Source of the DNA: Ruminiclostridium cellobioparum subsp. termitidis CT1112
GTDB taxonomy: Bacteria; Bacillota; Clostridia; Acetivibrionales; DSM-1351
Assembly: GCF_000350485.1 (NCBI RefSeq)
Contig: NZ_AORV01000061.1
Coordinates: 57,610-121,609, forward strand
Length of the DNA stretch: 64,000 nt
Reading direction: 5' to 3'
The translations under genes were made by a program, and so were the position numbers. The notes beneath the pieces are model-generated. The model made no database searches and was not told where the DNA came from. It saw only the letters and a program-made list of their open reading frames with translations. Shown here in pieces: positions 52,905 to 62,656 of this stretch. The first letter of the stretch is position 1. The number at the start of each line of letters is the position of its first letter.

Positions 52905-53573
52905 TTAATATCCGCTGCCGTTGCTCTTTTCCTTATTTGCTATTGCCACCGAGGCGCTTGCTCCTATTCTGCTGGCACCGGCCTCTATCATGGCCTTAGC
53001 CGTTTCATAATCCCGTATGCCTCCCGAGGCTTTAACCCCGAGGTTAGGCTTTACCATATCCCTCATGAGCTTTATATCTTCAACTGTTGCTCCGCCTGTA
53101 CTAAAACCCGTCGATGACTTTACAAAGTCGGCTCCCGCTTCTTTGCATATCCGGCAGCTGGTCCTTTTCTCCTCATCGGTCAGCAAACAGGTTTCAAGAA
53201 TAACCTTTACAAGGGCTTTGTCCCTTGCTGCCTGCACTACGGCTTCTATATCCTTTTTAACATAATCAAGATCACCCGACTTTATGGCACCCACATTAAT
53301 TACCATATCAACTTCGGCGGCACCATTCTGAATAGCTTCTGCGGCCTCAGCAGCTTTTGCGGCAGAAGTGGTTGCACCCAAAGGGAAACCAATTACGGTA
53401 CACACCTTTACTTTGCTGTCCTTTAAAAGCCGGCTGCACAAACCTACATAACAAGGATTAACACATACCGACGCAAAACCGTACTCCACCGCTTCACTGC
53501 AAAGCTTTTCAATCTGTGCTTTTGTAGTTTCAGGCTTAAGAGCCGTATGATCTATCAAACCTGCAATATTCAT
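52905..53573 (-). CDS. deoC: deoxyribose-phosphate aldolase
   Basis: About 222 residues of a TIM barrel: [40 protein letters not shown], and the Schiff-base lysine in [13 protein letters not shown]. It splits 2-deoxyribose-5-phosphate into glyceraldehyde-3-phosphate and acetaldehyde. The ATG was chosen at the DHTALKP start; the frame runs further up without a good ribosome site. It is not with other nucleoside-catabolism genes. Confidence 0.95.
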   Translation of the reverse strand: MNIAGLIDHTALKPETTKAQIEKLCSEAVEYGFASVCVNPCYVGLCSRLLKDSKVKVCTVIGFPLGATTSAAKAAEAAEAIQNGAAEVDMVINVGAIKSGDLDYVKKDIEAVVQAARDKALVKVILETCLLTDEEKRTSCRICKEAGADFVKSSTGFSTGGATVEDIKLMRDMVKPNLGVKASGGIRDYETAKAMIEAGASRIGASASVAIANKEKSNGSGY

Positions 53574-53767
53574 GACAAATCCCCATTTCCGCACGGAACA
53601 TATCATTATTCCCTGCTTTTTGAATTTTAAATAATCTGCTGACTTAAAAAATTTATCCCTTACTTATATAAATAAAAACCTTTTACTCTTCTTATTATCA
53701 CCAATTATTAAGGAAATTTCAAGATACCGCGGTCAAAACTGCTTTAATTATGGTTCCCGGCTTTAAC

Positions 53768-53800
53768 ATAAAAAAATAGGTTAGTCGCCATCGACTAACC
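53768..53800 (-). terminator. terminator-like hairpin upstream of deoC
   Basis: On the minus strand GGTTAGTCG, a 4-nt loop and CGACTAACC are followed by TATTTTTTT. It is about 200 nt before deoC, with a TATAAT at 53863-53868 upstream on the same strand. The wider gap 53574-54011 holds no gene I can support. Confidence 0.6.
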
Positions 53801-54011
53801 ATGTAAAGGGGGTCAAAATGTATTTTGTGAGGTCAATATTATATTAGCCATTAAATGAAAAAATTATACAATACATTATTAAAATTTTTACTATCAAATA
53901 ATTTTAGAGACTTGTGCAAATAATAAGCTTCAAACAGTAAAACTTACAATTGCTGCAAAGCATATTAAATTTGGTATTTTAAAATAATTACTTATGAAGA
54001 GGTGCAGTGAT

Positions 54012-54257
54012 ATGGAGCTTCAAAATAACATAATAAATTTCGAAAGCCTGAATGACAAAAATACACTTGAAGTGGTGCGGAACAGACTTAAGCCAGGAGA
54101 AACTCTCATTCTGGACGTGGGCAACAACTACTTTCATCAGGCCGACGAAATCTATGATGTATTATCAAAAAATGGCTATTATGTAAAGAAAACTCTTGTA
54201 AACGGCCGGAACCAACTGCTTGTTGCCTATGAGGACAATAAGCATCAGATGTATTGA
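54012..54257 (+). CDS. small conserved-looking protein, unknown function
   Basis: The 81-residue protein starts at an ATG 9 nt after GAGGTG. The sequence (NTLEVVRNRLKPGETLILDV; ADEIYDVLSKNGYYVKKTLVNG) is suggestive of a TusA-like alpha/beta sandwich, but the Cys-Pro motif of TusA is absent, so the assignment is weak. A strong terminator follows. Confidence 0.6.
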   Translation: MELQNNIINFESLNDKNTLEVVRNRLKPGETLILDVGNNYFHQADEIYDVLSKNGYYVKKTLVNGRNQLLVAYEDNKHQMY

Positions 54258-54261
54258 CTTT

Positions 54262-54303
54262 AAAACCGGTATCCTGGATTTTATACCAGGATACCGGTTT
54301 TAT
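54262..54303. terminator. strong bidirectional terminator
   Basis: AAAACCGGTATCCTGG and CCAGGATACCGGTTTT form a 16-bp perfect stem with an 8-nt loop, flanked by A and T runs; it lies between convergent genes. Confidence 0.92.
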
Positions 54304-54354
54304 TATATATACACAAAGAGAATTTCCAATATTTTTGTATGGCAAATCTTATTT

Positions 54355-55257
54355 TTATTGATTAAGGTCATATATATTCTGCGGTACAAAAACCTCCAGA
54401 AGCTTATGTTTAAATTCTATAGCCGCCGGAAAAAGCTCTGATTTTTCTCCATCAACGGTAAGGGCAATGGGCGACCTGCTTGTCAGCTCACACTTTTTTG
54501 CCTTGAGTATGATAACATTTTTGTCATTTACCGATTCCTTGCTGAGAACCTTGAAGAAAATACTGGCCAGGTTTATATTCGAACATTTCTTTACAAGTAT
54601 GATATCCATATAGCCGTCGGTAAAATCGGCATCATTCAACAGGTTTGGAAAGCCCGCCGCCTGTTTGCCGTTAACAATTAAAAACAATATGAATTTACCT
54701 TCTATAATATGCTCATCAGCCGTAACTTTCAAATCAAAGCTCTTTATATTTGCAACTTCGGACAAACCCTTGAGATAATATGCAAAGGGTCCGAAGTTTT
54801 TCTTAAGTTCACTGTTTGTACTGAAAGATACATCTACAAAATTTCCGCCTGCAAAAGTACTCAAAAAATAATGTGAATTGTTGATATGTCCCACATCGCA
54901 CATAAGAGTCCTGCCCTGCAGGATAATGTTCAGGCTTTCATGCAGGGAGTTGATCCCCAGACACTTGGCAAAATCATTACAGGTTCCTGAAGGAATTACA
55001 CCGATAGGCATTTTGATATCGTTGTCCAGAAGGATGTTTGCAACAAAATTTATAGTGCCATCCCCGCCCGAGGCAATTACAAAATCATAAATTCCTGACT
55101 TCAGGGCACTTACGAGATATTCATTGTTGGCATCTATAAGTCTGTACGGCTGAACAAGAATACCCTTCTTTTGAAAAGTACTCAGTATGTAATCCAGCTC
55201 GTTTGGAACCTTGCGGCCGCCCGATATAGGATTGTATACAAACAATGCGTTTTTCAA
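54355..55257 (-). CDS. diacylglycerol-kinase-family lipid kinase
   Basis: About 300 residues. The NTP-binding domain (ALFVYNPISGGRK; VIASGGDGTINFVANILL; IGVIPSGTCNDFAKCLG) is followed by the YegS/DgkB C-terminal beta domain (DGYMDIILVKKC; LTVDGEKSELFPA). It phosphorylates diacylglycerol or a related lipid at the membrane. The TTG 6 nt after GGGAGGG was chosen over the upstream ATG. The gene stands alone, converging with the small gene to its left. Confidence 0.92.
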   Translation of the reverse strand: MKNALFVYNPISGGRKVPNELDYILSTFQKKGILVQPYRLIDANNEYLVSALKSGIYDFVIASGGDGTINFVANILLDNDIKMPIGVIPSGTCNDFAKCLGINSLHESLNIILQGRTLMCDVGHINNSHYFLSTFAGGNFVDVSFSTNSELKKNFGPFAYYLKGLSEVANIKSFDLKVTADEHIIEGKFILFLIVNGKQAAGFPNLLNDADFTDGYMDIILVKKCSNINLASIFFKVLSKESVNDKNVIILKAKKCELTSRSPIALTVDGEKSELFPAAIEFKHKLLEVFVPQNIYDLNQ

Positions 55258-55405
55258 AGCTTTCCCTCCCGTAATCATCTCTTCATTTAATAATAAATGA
55301 ATTTACCTTGAAAATCAACTGATTGAGTTACAGGAAAGACTATGTAATGGGGAGGCAGTCAGACATAATCCGCTGCCAGCCCCTAAATGACGCTAAACTA
55401 ACCCA

Positions 55406-55576
55406 TTAATGGTTGACACTTCTTTCAGCCATTTCAATTGCCTTCTTAACCATACTTCCGCAATCTCTTGAAGAAACTGATCCCCAGCCCTCAGCTGAAA
55501 CTTTGCTGTAGACTCCAAGTTCCTTGGCAATTTCCTCTTTAAGGGCTTCTGACATGATACTCTTATGTCTACTCAT
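55406..55576 (-). CDS. alpha/beta-type small acid-soluble spore protein
   Basis: A 56-residue gene missed by length cut-offs. SIMSEALKEEIAKELGVY and WGSVSSRDCGSMVKKAIEMA match the clostridial alpha/beta SASP pattern; these proteins coat DNA in spores and protect it against UV. AAGGAGG lies 8 nt before the ATG. It shows that the organism is a spore former. The 148-nt gap to the lipid kinase start and the 165 nt upstream contain no further gene. Confidence 0.93.
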   Translation of the reverse strand: MSRHKSIMSEALKEEIAKELGVYSKVSAEGWGSVSSRDCGSMVKKAIEMAERSVNH

Positions 55577-55741
55577 AGTTAGTGCCTCCTTTTTAAGGCA
55601 TTTTTACTGCGTATTAAATTTCATCAAAAGAAACCTTGCTTCTCCCTCAAAATAATACGCTTTTATGCCTTTGATTTATTTTAGCGTACATTGATATTTT
55701 GTCACCTTACATAAAAAATATAGAAGGTAATTGTTTTCACG

Positions 55742-56021
55742 CTATCCACATTATACACATGTTTTTTTTGCCATAATTTTTACAAACCACTATATATGCA
55801 GGTATTGAATCTTTTATGCAACAATATTTTGTAGAATGCATACATTTACCAATTAAATCCAAAAACGAAAGCTATTTATTCACATTTTTTGAGCAATGTG
55901 TGGATAACCCTTTTTTATTCAACAGCAGTCAAACCATTGGTATTCCCGGCTTTCACTGATTCAACAAAACTCATATGTGAATAACTTAAAAAAACTGTGG
56001 ATAATTAAATAATTATCCACA
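55742..56021. promoter_or_regulatory. second DnaA-box-like cluster
   Basis: Perfect TTATCCACA 9-mers occur at 55899-55907 (reverse), 55996-56004 (reverse) and 56013-56021 (forward). One-mismatch copies are at 55742-55750, 55751-55759, 55876-55884 and 55976-55984. The region has no gene. Confidence 0.65.
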
Positions 56022-56027
56022 GTTTTC
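55988..56027. terminator. nadC terminator built from two DnaA boxes
   Basis: AAAACTGTGGATAATT and AATTATCCACAGTTTT form a 16-bp stem around 4 nt. The minus strand then has a T-run, so it can end nadC transcripts, yet each arm contains a perfect DnaA box. Confidence 0.85.
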
Positions 56028-56050
56028 ATTTACAACAAAAAAAGCCGTTT

Positions 56051-56887
56051 TTATTCTATATTCATGCTAATATCAACTGAGTTGGCAGAGTGGGTAAGTT
56101 TCCCCACCGAAATAATATCAACCCCTGTCCTGGCAACATCATATATTGTTTCCTCAGTCATATTGCCAGATGCCTCCACCAGCGCTCTCTTGTTAATTAG
56201 TGCAACAGCCTCCGCCATTTTTTCATTTGACATGTTGTCAAGCATGATAATGTCTGCTTTGCAGTCAAGAGCTTCCTGTACTTCTTCCAGCGATTCCACC
56301 TCGACCTCTATTTTAACGGTGTGTGGTATGCTGGCTCTTACCCGGTTAATTGCATTGGTTATTCCGCCTGCCGCAGCTATGTGATTATCCTTGATCAATA
56401 CACCATCCGACAGTGAAAACCTGTGATTTGACCCTCCGCCGGCATTTACGGCGTATTTCTCCAGGAGCCTCAGCCCTGGAGTTGTTTTTCTGGTATCAGT
56501 TATTTTAACAGGTAAATCCTTGACCTTCATGGCATACCTGCTGGTCATTGTTGCAATAGCTGAAAGGCGCTGCAAAAAGTTCAGTGCTGTCCTTTCACCC
56601 TTAAGCAAAGCCCTTGCAGGCCCGCTTATTCTTGCGATGATATCTCCCTTTTTGACGCTGTCACCGTCCTTGATCAATGCAGTAAAGCTGACCCTGCTGT
56701 CAAGGACTTCAAAAACATGCCGGGCAACCTCAAGCCCTGCTATGACCGCATCCTGTTTTGCAAGAAATTCTGCGTTTGATACATCACCCTCGCTGATTAT
56801 ATTATCGGTAGTGATATCTCCTAATGGCATGTCCTCTTTTAAGGCATTCATAACAGTGTCGTGCAAATAATATTTATCAAGCTTCAT
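56051..56887 (-). CDS. nadC: nicotinate-nucleotide pyrophosphorylase (carboxylating)
   Basis: The 278-residue quinolinate phosphoribosyltransferase has the usual N-terminal domain (EDMPLGDITTDNI) and the barrel motifs RKTTPGLRLLEKYAV, GGSNHRFSLSDGVLIKDNH, and VEVESLEE. It turns quinolinate and PRPP into nicotinate mononucleotide, releasing CO2. Last gene of the nadA-nadB-nadC operon, 36 nt after nadB. Confidence 0.96.
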   Translation of the reverse strand: MKLDKYYLHDTVMNALKEDMPLGDITTDNIISEGDVSNAEFLAKQDAVIAGLEVARHVFEVLDSRVSFTALIKDGDSVKKGDIIARISGPARALLKGERTALNFLQRLSAIATMTSRYAMKVKDLPVKITDTRKTTPGLRLLEKYAVNAGGGSNHRFSLSDGVLIKDNHIAAAGGITNAINRVRASIPHTVKIEVEVESLEEVQEALDCKADIIMLDNMSNEKMAEAVALINKRALVEASGNMTEETIYDVARTGVDIISVGKLTHSANSVDISMNIE

Positions 56888-56923
56888 AACAACCTCCGTA
56901 ATGTATTCTGTGATAAAAGTTCA

Positions 56924-58525
56924 TTATAGCTCACAAATTGATTTATCCGGCAAAACCCTTACTATATTTATCTTCCAGTTGAGATCATCCGTCCTGTCGA
57001 AATCCGATCTGAAATGAGCTCCCCTGCTCTCTTTTCTTTCAAGCGCCGCTTCAATTACAAGATTTGCGACAGTTAACATATTCGCTACCTCAAGTTTAAC
57101 AAGGCTGAAGCCTGTTAAATCACTAAACCGGGTATATATTCCATTAATTGTGTTTTTTGCGGTTTCAAGCCCCCGTTCATTCCTGATGATGCCGACATAC
57201 TTAGTCATGGTATGCTGAATCTCTTCCTTCATAGCCTTTAATACTTTATCGTTTTGGGTATTAAGAGGGAACTCCATCTGAACCTCTGCCTCCTCCTGAA
57301 TTGAAGCGTTAACTCCTTCAGAAATTTTTACGGCGATCTTCCGGCCAAATACCAGCCCTTCAAGCAGGGAATTGCTGGCCAGCCTGTTTGCCCCGTGAAT
57401 ACCCGTACAGGCTACTTCACCGCAGGCGTATAACCCTGCTATGTTAGTCTGCCCGTCCACATCTGTTCTGATGCCCCCCATGCAATAATGCTCTGCCGGA
57501 GCAACCGGAATGTAATCTCTGGATATATCGATGCCATAATCCATGCAGGTTTTGAATATGTTGGGAAATCTATTTTCCAGATACTCCCTCTCTTTAAAAG
57601 TAATATCCAGAAAAACGTTTTTTGACCCTGAAAGGGACATCTCCTGGAATATAGCCCTGGATACAACATCTCTCGGGGCCAGCTCTCCAAGCTGGTGATA
57701 TTTCTGCATAAAACGCTCGCCCCCGGCGTTTCTGAGCATGGCACCTTCACCGCGCACTGCTTCTGAAATCAGGAAGCTTTTATCCTTAGGGTGATAAAGA
57801 ACAGTAGGGTGAAACTGGACAAACTCCATATCCATGGCTTCAGCTCCCACTCTGAGGCACATTCCGATACCGTCTCCGGTTGCAACCTCAGGATTTGTCG
57901 TATGAGAGTAAATCTGACCAAAGCCTCCTGTGGCAATTACAGTATGTCTGGCACTGAAAAATTTCATTTTTTCAGCTGTTTCATCGTATACAATAACACC
58001 CTTGCATTCACCATTTCTAACAACGAGATCCACGGCAAAATGTCTTTCAAATATAGAAATATTGCTTCTTTTCCGGGCTTCCTCAATGAGCTTGTCACAG
58101 ACTTCCTTTCCGGTAGTATCCCCAGAATGAATAATCCTGTTCACACTGTGAGCCCCTTCACGGGTAAGAGACAATTGCTGGCCGCTTTTATCAAAGTTAA
58201 CTCCAAGACTGCAGAGCTTTTTAATATTGTCGGCAGCCTCCTCAACCAAAACCCATACACTATCATCATTGCAAAGACCTGCTCCCGCAAAAAGAGTGTC
58301 CTTGAAGTGTAACTGGGGTGAATCATTCTGTTCATCGAGGGATACGGCTATCCCTCCCTGCGCCAGAACTGAATTACTTATGTCAAGTGTTTCTTTGGTT
58401 ATTATCCCTATCGATTTATCGCCGGGTATCTCCAATGCTGTGTAAACCCCTGCAATACCGCTTCCAACAATAATAACATCTTTTTCAACAATTTCTATAC
58501 TCGCCCTTCTGCCTTCATCTTCCAT
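56924..58525 (-). CDS. nadB: L-aspartate oxidase
   Basis: The 533-residue flavoprotein has the FAD-binding VIIVGSGIAGVYTALEI, SVLAQGGIAV, FVQFHPT, and the succinate-dehydrogenase-like active site around PAEHYCMGGIRTDVDG and GIHGANRLASNSLLEG. It oxidises aspartate to iminoaspartate for NadA; under anaerobic conditions fumarate can serve as electron acceptor. GGGAGGG precedes the ATG. Length is normal. Confidence 0.96.
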   Translation of the reverse strand: MEDEGRRASIEIVEKDVIIVGSGIAGVYTALEIPGDKSIGIITKETLDISNSVLAQGGIAVSLDEQNDSPQLHFKDTLFAGAGLCNDDSVWVLVEEAADNIKKLCSLGVNFDKSGQQLSLTREGAHSVNRIIHSGDTTGKEVCDKLIEEARKRSNISIFERHFAVDLVVRNGECKGVIVYDETAEKMKFFSARHTVIATGGFGQIYSHTTNPEVATGDGIGMCLRVGAEAMDMEFVQFHPTVLYHPKDKSFLISEAVRGEGAMLRNAGGERFMQKYHQLGELAPRDVVSRAIFQEMSLSGSKNVFLDITFKEREYLENRFPNIFKTCMDYGIDISRDYIPVAPAEHYCMGGIRTDVDGQTNIAGLYACGEVACTGIHGANRLASNSLLEGLVFGRKIAVKISEGVNASIQEEAEVQMEFPLNTQNDKVLKAMKEEIQHTMTKYVGIIRNERGLETAKNTINGIYTRFSDLTGFSLVKLEVANMLTVANLVIEAALERKESRGAHFRSDFDRTDDLNWKINIVRVLPDKSICEL

Positions 58526-58554
58526 ATGTTCCCTCCCAAAGACCCCACATGCAC

Positions 58555-59469
58555 CTATTTAGCCACCTCTAACATCCTGGTAAGTGAGTGCGATGCACGT
58601 TCAATAATATCTTTCTCCAGATTTATTTCGTACTTCTTGAACGCTAACGCGTCATGAACACTCTGAAGAGAAGTCTTTTTCATATTAGGGCATATGAGAC
58701 CAGTCGACATCATATAGAAAGTCTTATGGGGACTGTCTTTTTTAAGCTGATATAAAACACCCATCTCGGTTCCTATTATAAATTTATCATGATCAGAGTT
58801 TTTAGCATAATCAATAATTTGTTTGGTGCTGCCCACAAAGTCAGCCAGCTCCTGAATCTCCGGCTGACATTCCGGATGGACCAGCAGCAGCGCATCAGGA
58901 TGCAGCTCTTTGGACGCAAGAACCTCATGTGATTTGATTTTGTGATGTGTAATACAATATCCTTCCCAGAAAATAATATTTTTCTCAGGGCACATTTTAG
59001 CAACATAGCTTCCTAAATTCTTGTCGGGAACAAAGAGAATATCTTTTTTATCTATTGATCTGATAACCGACAGCGCATTGGAGGATGTACAGCAGATGTC
59101 ACATTCCGCCTTAACCTCGGCACTTGAATTTATATAACAGACTACAGCGGCCTCGGGATATTTTTTCTTGGCCTCCCGCAATGACTCTGCAGTAACCATA
59201 TCTGCCATAGGACAGCCTGCATTAATTTCCGGAAGCAGGACTGTTTTCCGGGGAGATAGGATTTTTGCGCTCTCGGCCATAAAATGTACTCCGCAGAAAA
59301 CAATGGTATCGGCAGTACTTGATGCACAATATTGGCTTAAAGCAAATGAATCTCCTACAATGTCGGCTATCTCCTGCACGTCGTCAACCTGATAGCTGTG
59401 AGCAACAATAACCGCATTCTGTTCCTTCTTCATTTTATTTATATTGCTAATCATCGTTTGTTTATCCAT
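58555..59469 (-). CDS. nadA: quinolinate synthase
   Basis: The 304-residue protein has three conserved Cys positions for the 4Fe-4S cluster: [22 protein letters not shown] and HPECQPE. It condenses iminoaspartate and dihydroxyacetone phosphate to quinolinate. It heads the nad operon; its promoter lies in the 200-nt AT-rich gap towards the feo terminator. No clear NiaR/YrxA box was recognised there. Confidence 0.96.
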   Translation of the reverse strand: MDKQTMISNINKMKKEQNAVIVAHSYQVDDVQEIADIVGDSFALSQYCASSTADTIVFCGVHFMAESAKILSPRKTVLLPEINAGCPMADMVTAESLREAKKKYPEAAVVCYINSSAEVKAECDICCTSSNALSVIRSIDKKDILFVPDKNLGSYVAKMCPEKNIIFWEGYCITHHKIKSHEVLASKELHPDALLLVHPECQPEIQELADFVGSTKQIIDYAKNSDHDKFIIGTEMGVLYQLKKDSPHKTFYMMSTGLICPNMKKTSLQSVHDALAFKKYEINLEKDIIERASHSLTRMLEVAK

Positions 59470-59682
59470 TAATTGCTACCTCAATGTCTTGTTAATTTTT
59501 CAACAATATATCCTGTGATTAACCTGTAAAAAGTTAAAATACTGCATTTATTTTAATACTTATGAATTGCTTTGTAAATGCTTTTATTGCAAAAGAGCCC
59601 TTATTTACTTAATAAAATAGCAGTATTCTATATCATCTACATTCCATATTTATTCAATTGTGCTGTTTGGATAAAAACAAAA

Positions 59683-59707
59683 AAAAGAGGGCCTTTAGCC
59701 CTCTTTT
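59683..59707 (-). terminator. terminator of the feo operon
   Basis: AAAAGAGGGC and GCCCTCTTTT form a 10-bp stem with a 5-nt loop, directly after the Cys-rich protein gene; A/T runs on both sides. Confidence 0.9.
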
Positions 59708-59711
59708 CTAC

Positions 59712-59879
59712 TTACTTATGGCAATCGCTTGCTTCAGAACAACCTGAACACCCGCAGCCGCAAGTGATTTCTCCTCTTTGCCTCTTCCTGATCCTGTGGA
59801 TCACAACCCAAACCATTAATCCGATTACTATTGCAGCTATTATTATTGTCGCTAAATTGTCCTTTAAAAATTGTATCAT
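59712..59879 (-). CDS. FeoB-associated Cys-rich membrane protein
   Basis: A 55-residue protein with one N-terminal transmembrane helix (LATIIIAAIVIGLMVWVVI), a basic stop-transfer segment (RIRKRQR), and a Cys-rich tail (CGCGCSGCSEASDC). This is the pattern of the small FeoB-associated proteins encoded after feoB in many Firmicutes. GGAGG precedes the ATG. It follows feoB by 39 nt and may handle ferrous iron at the inner membrane surface. Confidence 0.88.
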   Translation of the reverse strand: MIQFLKDNLATIIIAAIVIGLMVWVVIHRIRKRQRGEITCGCGCSGCSEASDCHK

Positions 59880-59918
59880 AGTGGTTCCTCCTTACTTAAC
59901 AGGAATTTTATTAACCAA

Positions 59919-62072
59919 TTAAACATTTACCTGTCCGCCTGCGGATAAAACTTTTTCTTTCTTCACCGGCTTGTAGGGGCGGAATAACATCCAAAGCATG
60001 AATCCCAGAACCAACAAAGCCGCTATCGTACCTGGGCCGAATGAAACAGCACCGGTTACAAGACCGCCCAGCTGGAAAATTATGAGTGCTACTGCATACG
60101 CAAGAGCTGTCTGATATCCAACAGCAATAAGTGTCCATTTCCATCCGCCCATTTCACGCTTAATTGCACCGATGGCCGCAAAGCATGGAGCACACAATAG
60201 ATTAAAGGCCATAAAAGCATATGCGCTGATTACGGTAAACATTGTTGCAACCTGTGCCAGCAATGCAGGATCATCCTCTGCTGCTTCCGAAATTCCAAAT
60301 AATACTCCAAATGTACCTACAACATTTTCTTTGGCTACGAGACCGGTCACTGTTGCAACTGCTGCCTTCCAGTTTCCAAAGCCCAACGGTGCGAATATAG
60401 GAGCGATGACATTGCCTATGGAAGCAAGAATGCTGTCTCCTTCTTCGGCCATTTGCAAATTCCATCCGAAGCTTGACAAAAACCATATTACTCCGCAAGC
60501 CACAAATATAATTGTACCGGCTTTTATAATAAATGCCTTTCCACGTTCCCACATGTGAATCAGAACGCCTTTAGCACCAGGAACATGGTATTGCGGAAGC
60601 TCCATAACAAACGGAGCCGGATCGCCCAAAAACAATCTTGTCTTTTTAAGAACTATGCCTGAGAACAGAACCATTGCAATACCCAGGAAATATGCCGACG
60701 GCGCTACCCACCAGGATTTCTCCGCAAACATGGCTCCTGCAATCAATGCTATTATAGGAAGTTTTGCACCGCACGGGATAAAAGTGGTAGTCATAATGGT
60801 CATCTTTCTGTCTTTATCCTGTTCAATTGTCCTGGATGCCATAACACCCGGAACACCGCAGCCTGATGCAATCAACATCGGTATAAATGATTTTCCCGAA
60901 AGCCCGAACTTACGGAAAATTCTATCCATTATAAATGCTACACGTGCCATATATCCACAGTCCTCAAGAATGGAGAGGAAGAAGAACAGGATCATCATCT
61001 GTGGTACAAATCCGAGAACTGCTCCAACACCACCTATAATACCATCAACGACCAGACTCTGTAACCATTCGGCGGCGCCTACGTTAGCCAGAAAATCTCC
61101 GACTCCGGGCTGTATCCATGCACCGAACAAGGTATCGTTCGTCCAATCCGTGACAATGGTTCCCAGCCATGACACCGAAACAAAGTATACTATAAACATA
61201 ACAACCACAAAAATAGGCAATGCCAGCCATCTGTTTGTTACAATCCTGTCTATTTTGTCAGAGGTAGTCATCCCTACTTGTTTTTTATTAAGGCACTTCT
61301 TAATAATCTTACCAATGTATATATACCGTTCGTTTGTAATTATACTTTCACTGTCGTCATCCATATCGGCTTCACAGGCCACAATTATTTCTTCTACTTT
61401 CTGCTTTATAGATGAATCAATTGTTAACTGCCCCAGAACCTTTTCGTCTCTTTCAAAAATCTTGATGGCGTACCATCTTGACTGTTCTTTGTTGCTTATT
61501 ATACTGTCAACTGCAACCTCTATCTGGGCCAGGCTGTTCTCAACCACATTGTCAAAAGTATGCTGCGGAATTGTTTTTGCTTTACTTTTAGCAAGAGCTA
61601 TTGCTTTGTCAGTTACTTCTTTTAAACCTGAACCTTTTAAGGCAGATGTTTCATAAACCTCGCAGCCTAGCTCTTTGCTGAGCTTCTCCAAATTTATCTT
61701 ATCGCCATTTTTTCGTACAATGTCGATCATATTCAATGCTATTACTACCGGTATACCGATTTCCACCAGCTGTGTAGTAAGATACAGGTTTCTTTCTATA
61801 TTTGATGCGTCAACCAGGTTGATGATTACGTCAGGTCTATCATTTAAGAGATAATTACGTGTCACTACCTCTTCAAGAGTGTAGGGCGATAGGGAATAGA
61901 TACCGGGAAGGTCCATTATAATAACATCCTTGTGACCTTTAAGCTTTCCCTCTTTTTTCTCTACCGTAACACCAGGCCAGTTTCCAACATATTGAGAGCT
62001 TCCTGTTAATTCATTAAACATTGTCGTCTTACCGCAGTTTGGATTTCCGGCAAGTGCAATTTTAATAGCCAT
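59919..62072 (-). CDS. feoB: ferrous iron transport protein B
   Basis: The 717-residue protein starts with a G-protein domain (ALAGNPNCGKTTMFNELTG, G1; DLPGIYSL, G3; NMID, G4) followed by the helical spacer and a membrane domain with two Gate segments (IPMLIASGCGVPGVMASRTI; AAVATVTGLVAKENVVGTFG). It imports Fe2+ across the cytoplasmic membrane, stimulated by GTP hydrolysis. AGGAGG precedes the ATG. An 18-bp DtxR-type palindrome lies 24 nt before the start, behind feoA. Confidence 0.97.
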   Translation of the reverse strand: MAIKIALAGNPNCGKTTMFNELTGSSQYVGNWPGVTVEKKEGKLKGHKDVIIMDLPGIYSLSPYTLEEVVTRNYLLNDRPDVIINLVDASNIERNLYLTTQLVEIGIPVVIALNMIDIVRKNGDKINLEKLSKELGCEVYETSALKGSGLKEVTDKAIALAKSKAKTIPQHTFDNVVENSLAQIEVAVDSIISNKEQSRWYAIKIFERDEKVLGQLTIDSSIKQKVEEIIVACEADMDDDSESIITNERYIYIGKIIKKCLNKKQVGMTTSDKIDRIVTNRWLALPIFVVVMFIVYFVSVSWLGTIVTDWTNDTLFGAWIQPGVGDFLANVGAAEWLQSLVVDGIIGGVGAVLGFVPQMMILFFFLSILEDCGYMARVAFIMDRIFRKFGLSGKSFIPMLIASGCGVPGVMASRTIEQDKDRKMTIMTTTFIPCGAKLPIIALIAGAMFAEKSWWVAPSAYFLGIAMVLFSGIVLKKTRLFLGDPAPFVMELPQYHVPGAKGVLIHMWERGKAFIIKAGTIIFVACGVIWFLSSFGWNLQMAEEGDSILASIGNVIAPIFAPLGFGNWKAAVATVTGLVAKENVVGTFGVLFGISEAAEDDPALLAQVATMFTVISAYAFMAFNLLCAPCFAAIGAIKREMGGWKWTLIAVGYQTALAYAVALIIFQLGGLVTGAVSFGPGTIAALLVLGFMLWMLFRPYKPVKKEKVLSAGGQVNV

Positions 62073-62096
62073 TGTTCCTTCCTCCTATTTTCTGAA

Positions 62097-62114
62097 AGTT
62101 AGACTATGCTAACT
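62097..62114. promoter_or_regulatory. RGTTAG-N6-CTAACY palindrome before feoB
   Basis: AGTTAGACTATGCTAACT has perfect 6-bp arms, in the gap between feoA and feoB. It matches the sites at 62657, 62691 and 63486. Confidence 0.75.
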
Positions 62115-62151
62115 CGTAACTTTAAAATATGCAGAGCTTTTTATACTCTGC

Positions 62152-62373
62152 TTAGTCCACCAATATCATTTCGGCGTCTGCTTTTCTCAGTGACAATTCA
62201 TATCCTCTGACTGTGACCTCCACCGGATCTCCCAACGGAGCAACCTTGCGTACATAAATGGAAGTACCCTTGGTGATACCCATATCCATTATTCTGCGCT
62301 TAATCGCACCTTCTCCGCTAAGCTTCACAACTGTAACAGTTTCACCACAGTTTATGGTTTTGAGTGTTCTCAT
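62152..62373 (-). CDS. feoA: FeoA-family protein
   Basis: The 73-residue SH3-like protein (GETVTVVKLSGEGAIKRRIMDMGITKGTSIYV; PLGDPVEVTVRGYELSLRKADA) is the second FeoA of the operon. FeoA proteins are thought to bind FeoB and modulate it. GAGAGGA precedes the ATG. It follows the other feoA by 56 nt. Confidence 0.93.
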   Translation of the reverse strand: MRTLKTINCGETVTVVKLSGEGAIKRRIMDMGITKGTSIYVRKVAPLGDPVEVTVRGYELSLRKADAEMILVD

Positions 62374-62429
62374 TGTGTTTCCTCTCTTCTATATAAAATT
62401 TTTTGTGTGAACATTTAAAGTATACGATG

Positions 62430-62639
62430 TTAAACAATGATCCTGCTGGCCATACCTTTATCTATTGCTACACGGGCATCCTTTACATTAACTATCATAT
62501 TACCGCCTATTTCTGAGATGACGGTAACCTTTGAACCTATGACAAAACCGAGATTCTCCAGGAATCTTTTGGTCTCATCCTTACCCCGAATTGATTTTAT
62601 AGAATTAATCTCGCCTTGAGAAGCCATTGTTAAAGGCAT
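62430..62639 (-). CDS. feoA: FeoA-family protein
   Basis: The 69-residue protein (GEINSIKSIRGKDETKRFLENLGFVIGSKVTVI; GGNMIVNVKDARVAIDKGMASRI) is a FeoA SH3-like domain. It heads the feo operon. AAGGAG lies 7 nt before the ATG. Two adjacent DtxR-type palindromes lie 18-70 nt upstream. Confidence 0.92.
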   Translation of the reverse strand: MPLTMASQGEINSIKSIRGKDETKRFLENLGFVIGSKVTVISEIGGNMIVNVKDARVAIDKGMASRIIV

Positions 62640-62656
62640 AAAATCACTCCTTCAAA

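Noticed and set aside
53779..53800. GGTTAG...CTAACC near deoC as another iron-regulator site
   Set aside because: The arms are 10 nt apart instead of 6, and the structure with its T-run is better explained as a terminator.
60655..61656. A 333-codon plus-strand frame opposite feoB
   Set aside because: It is antisense to the FeoB membrane domain, with no ribosome site and no recognisable domain.
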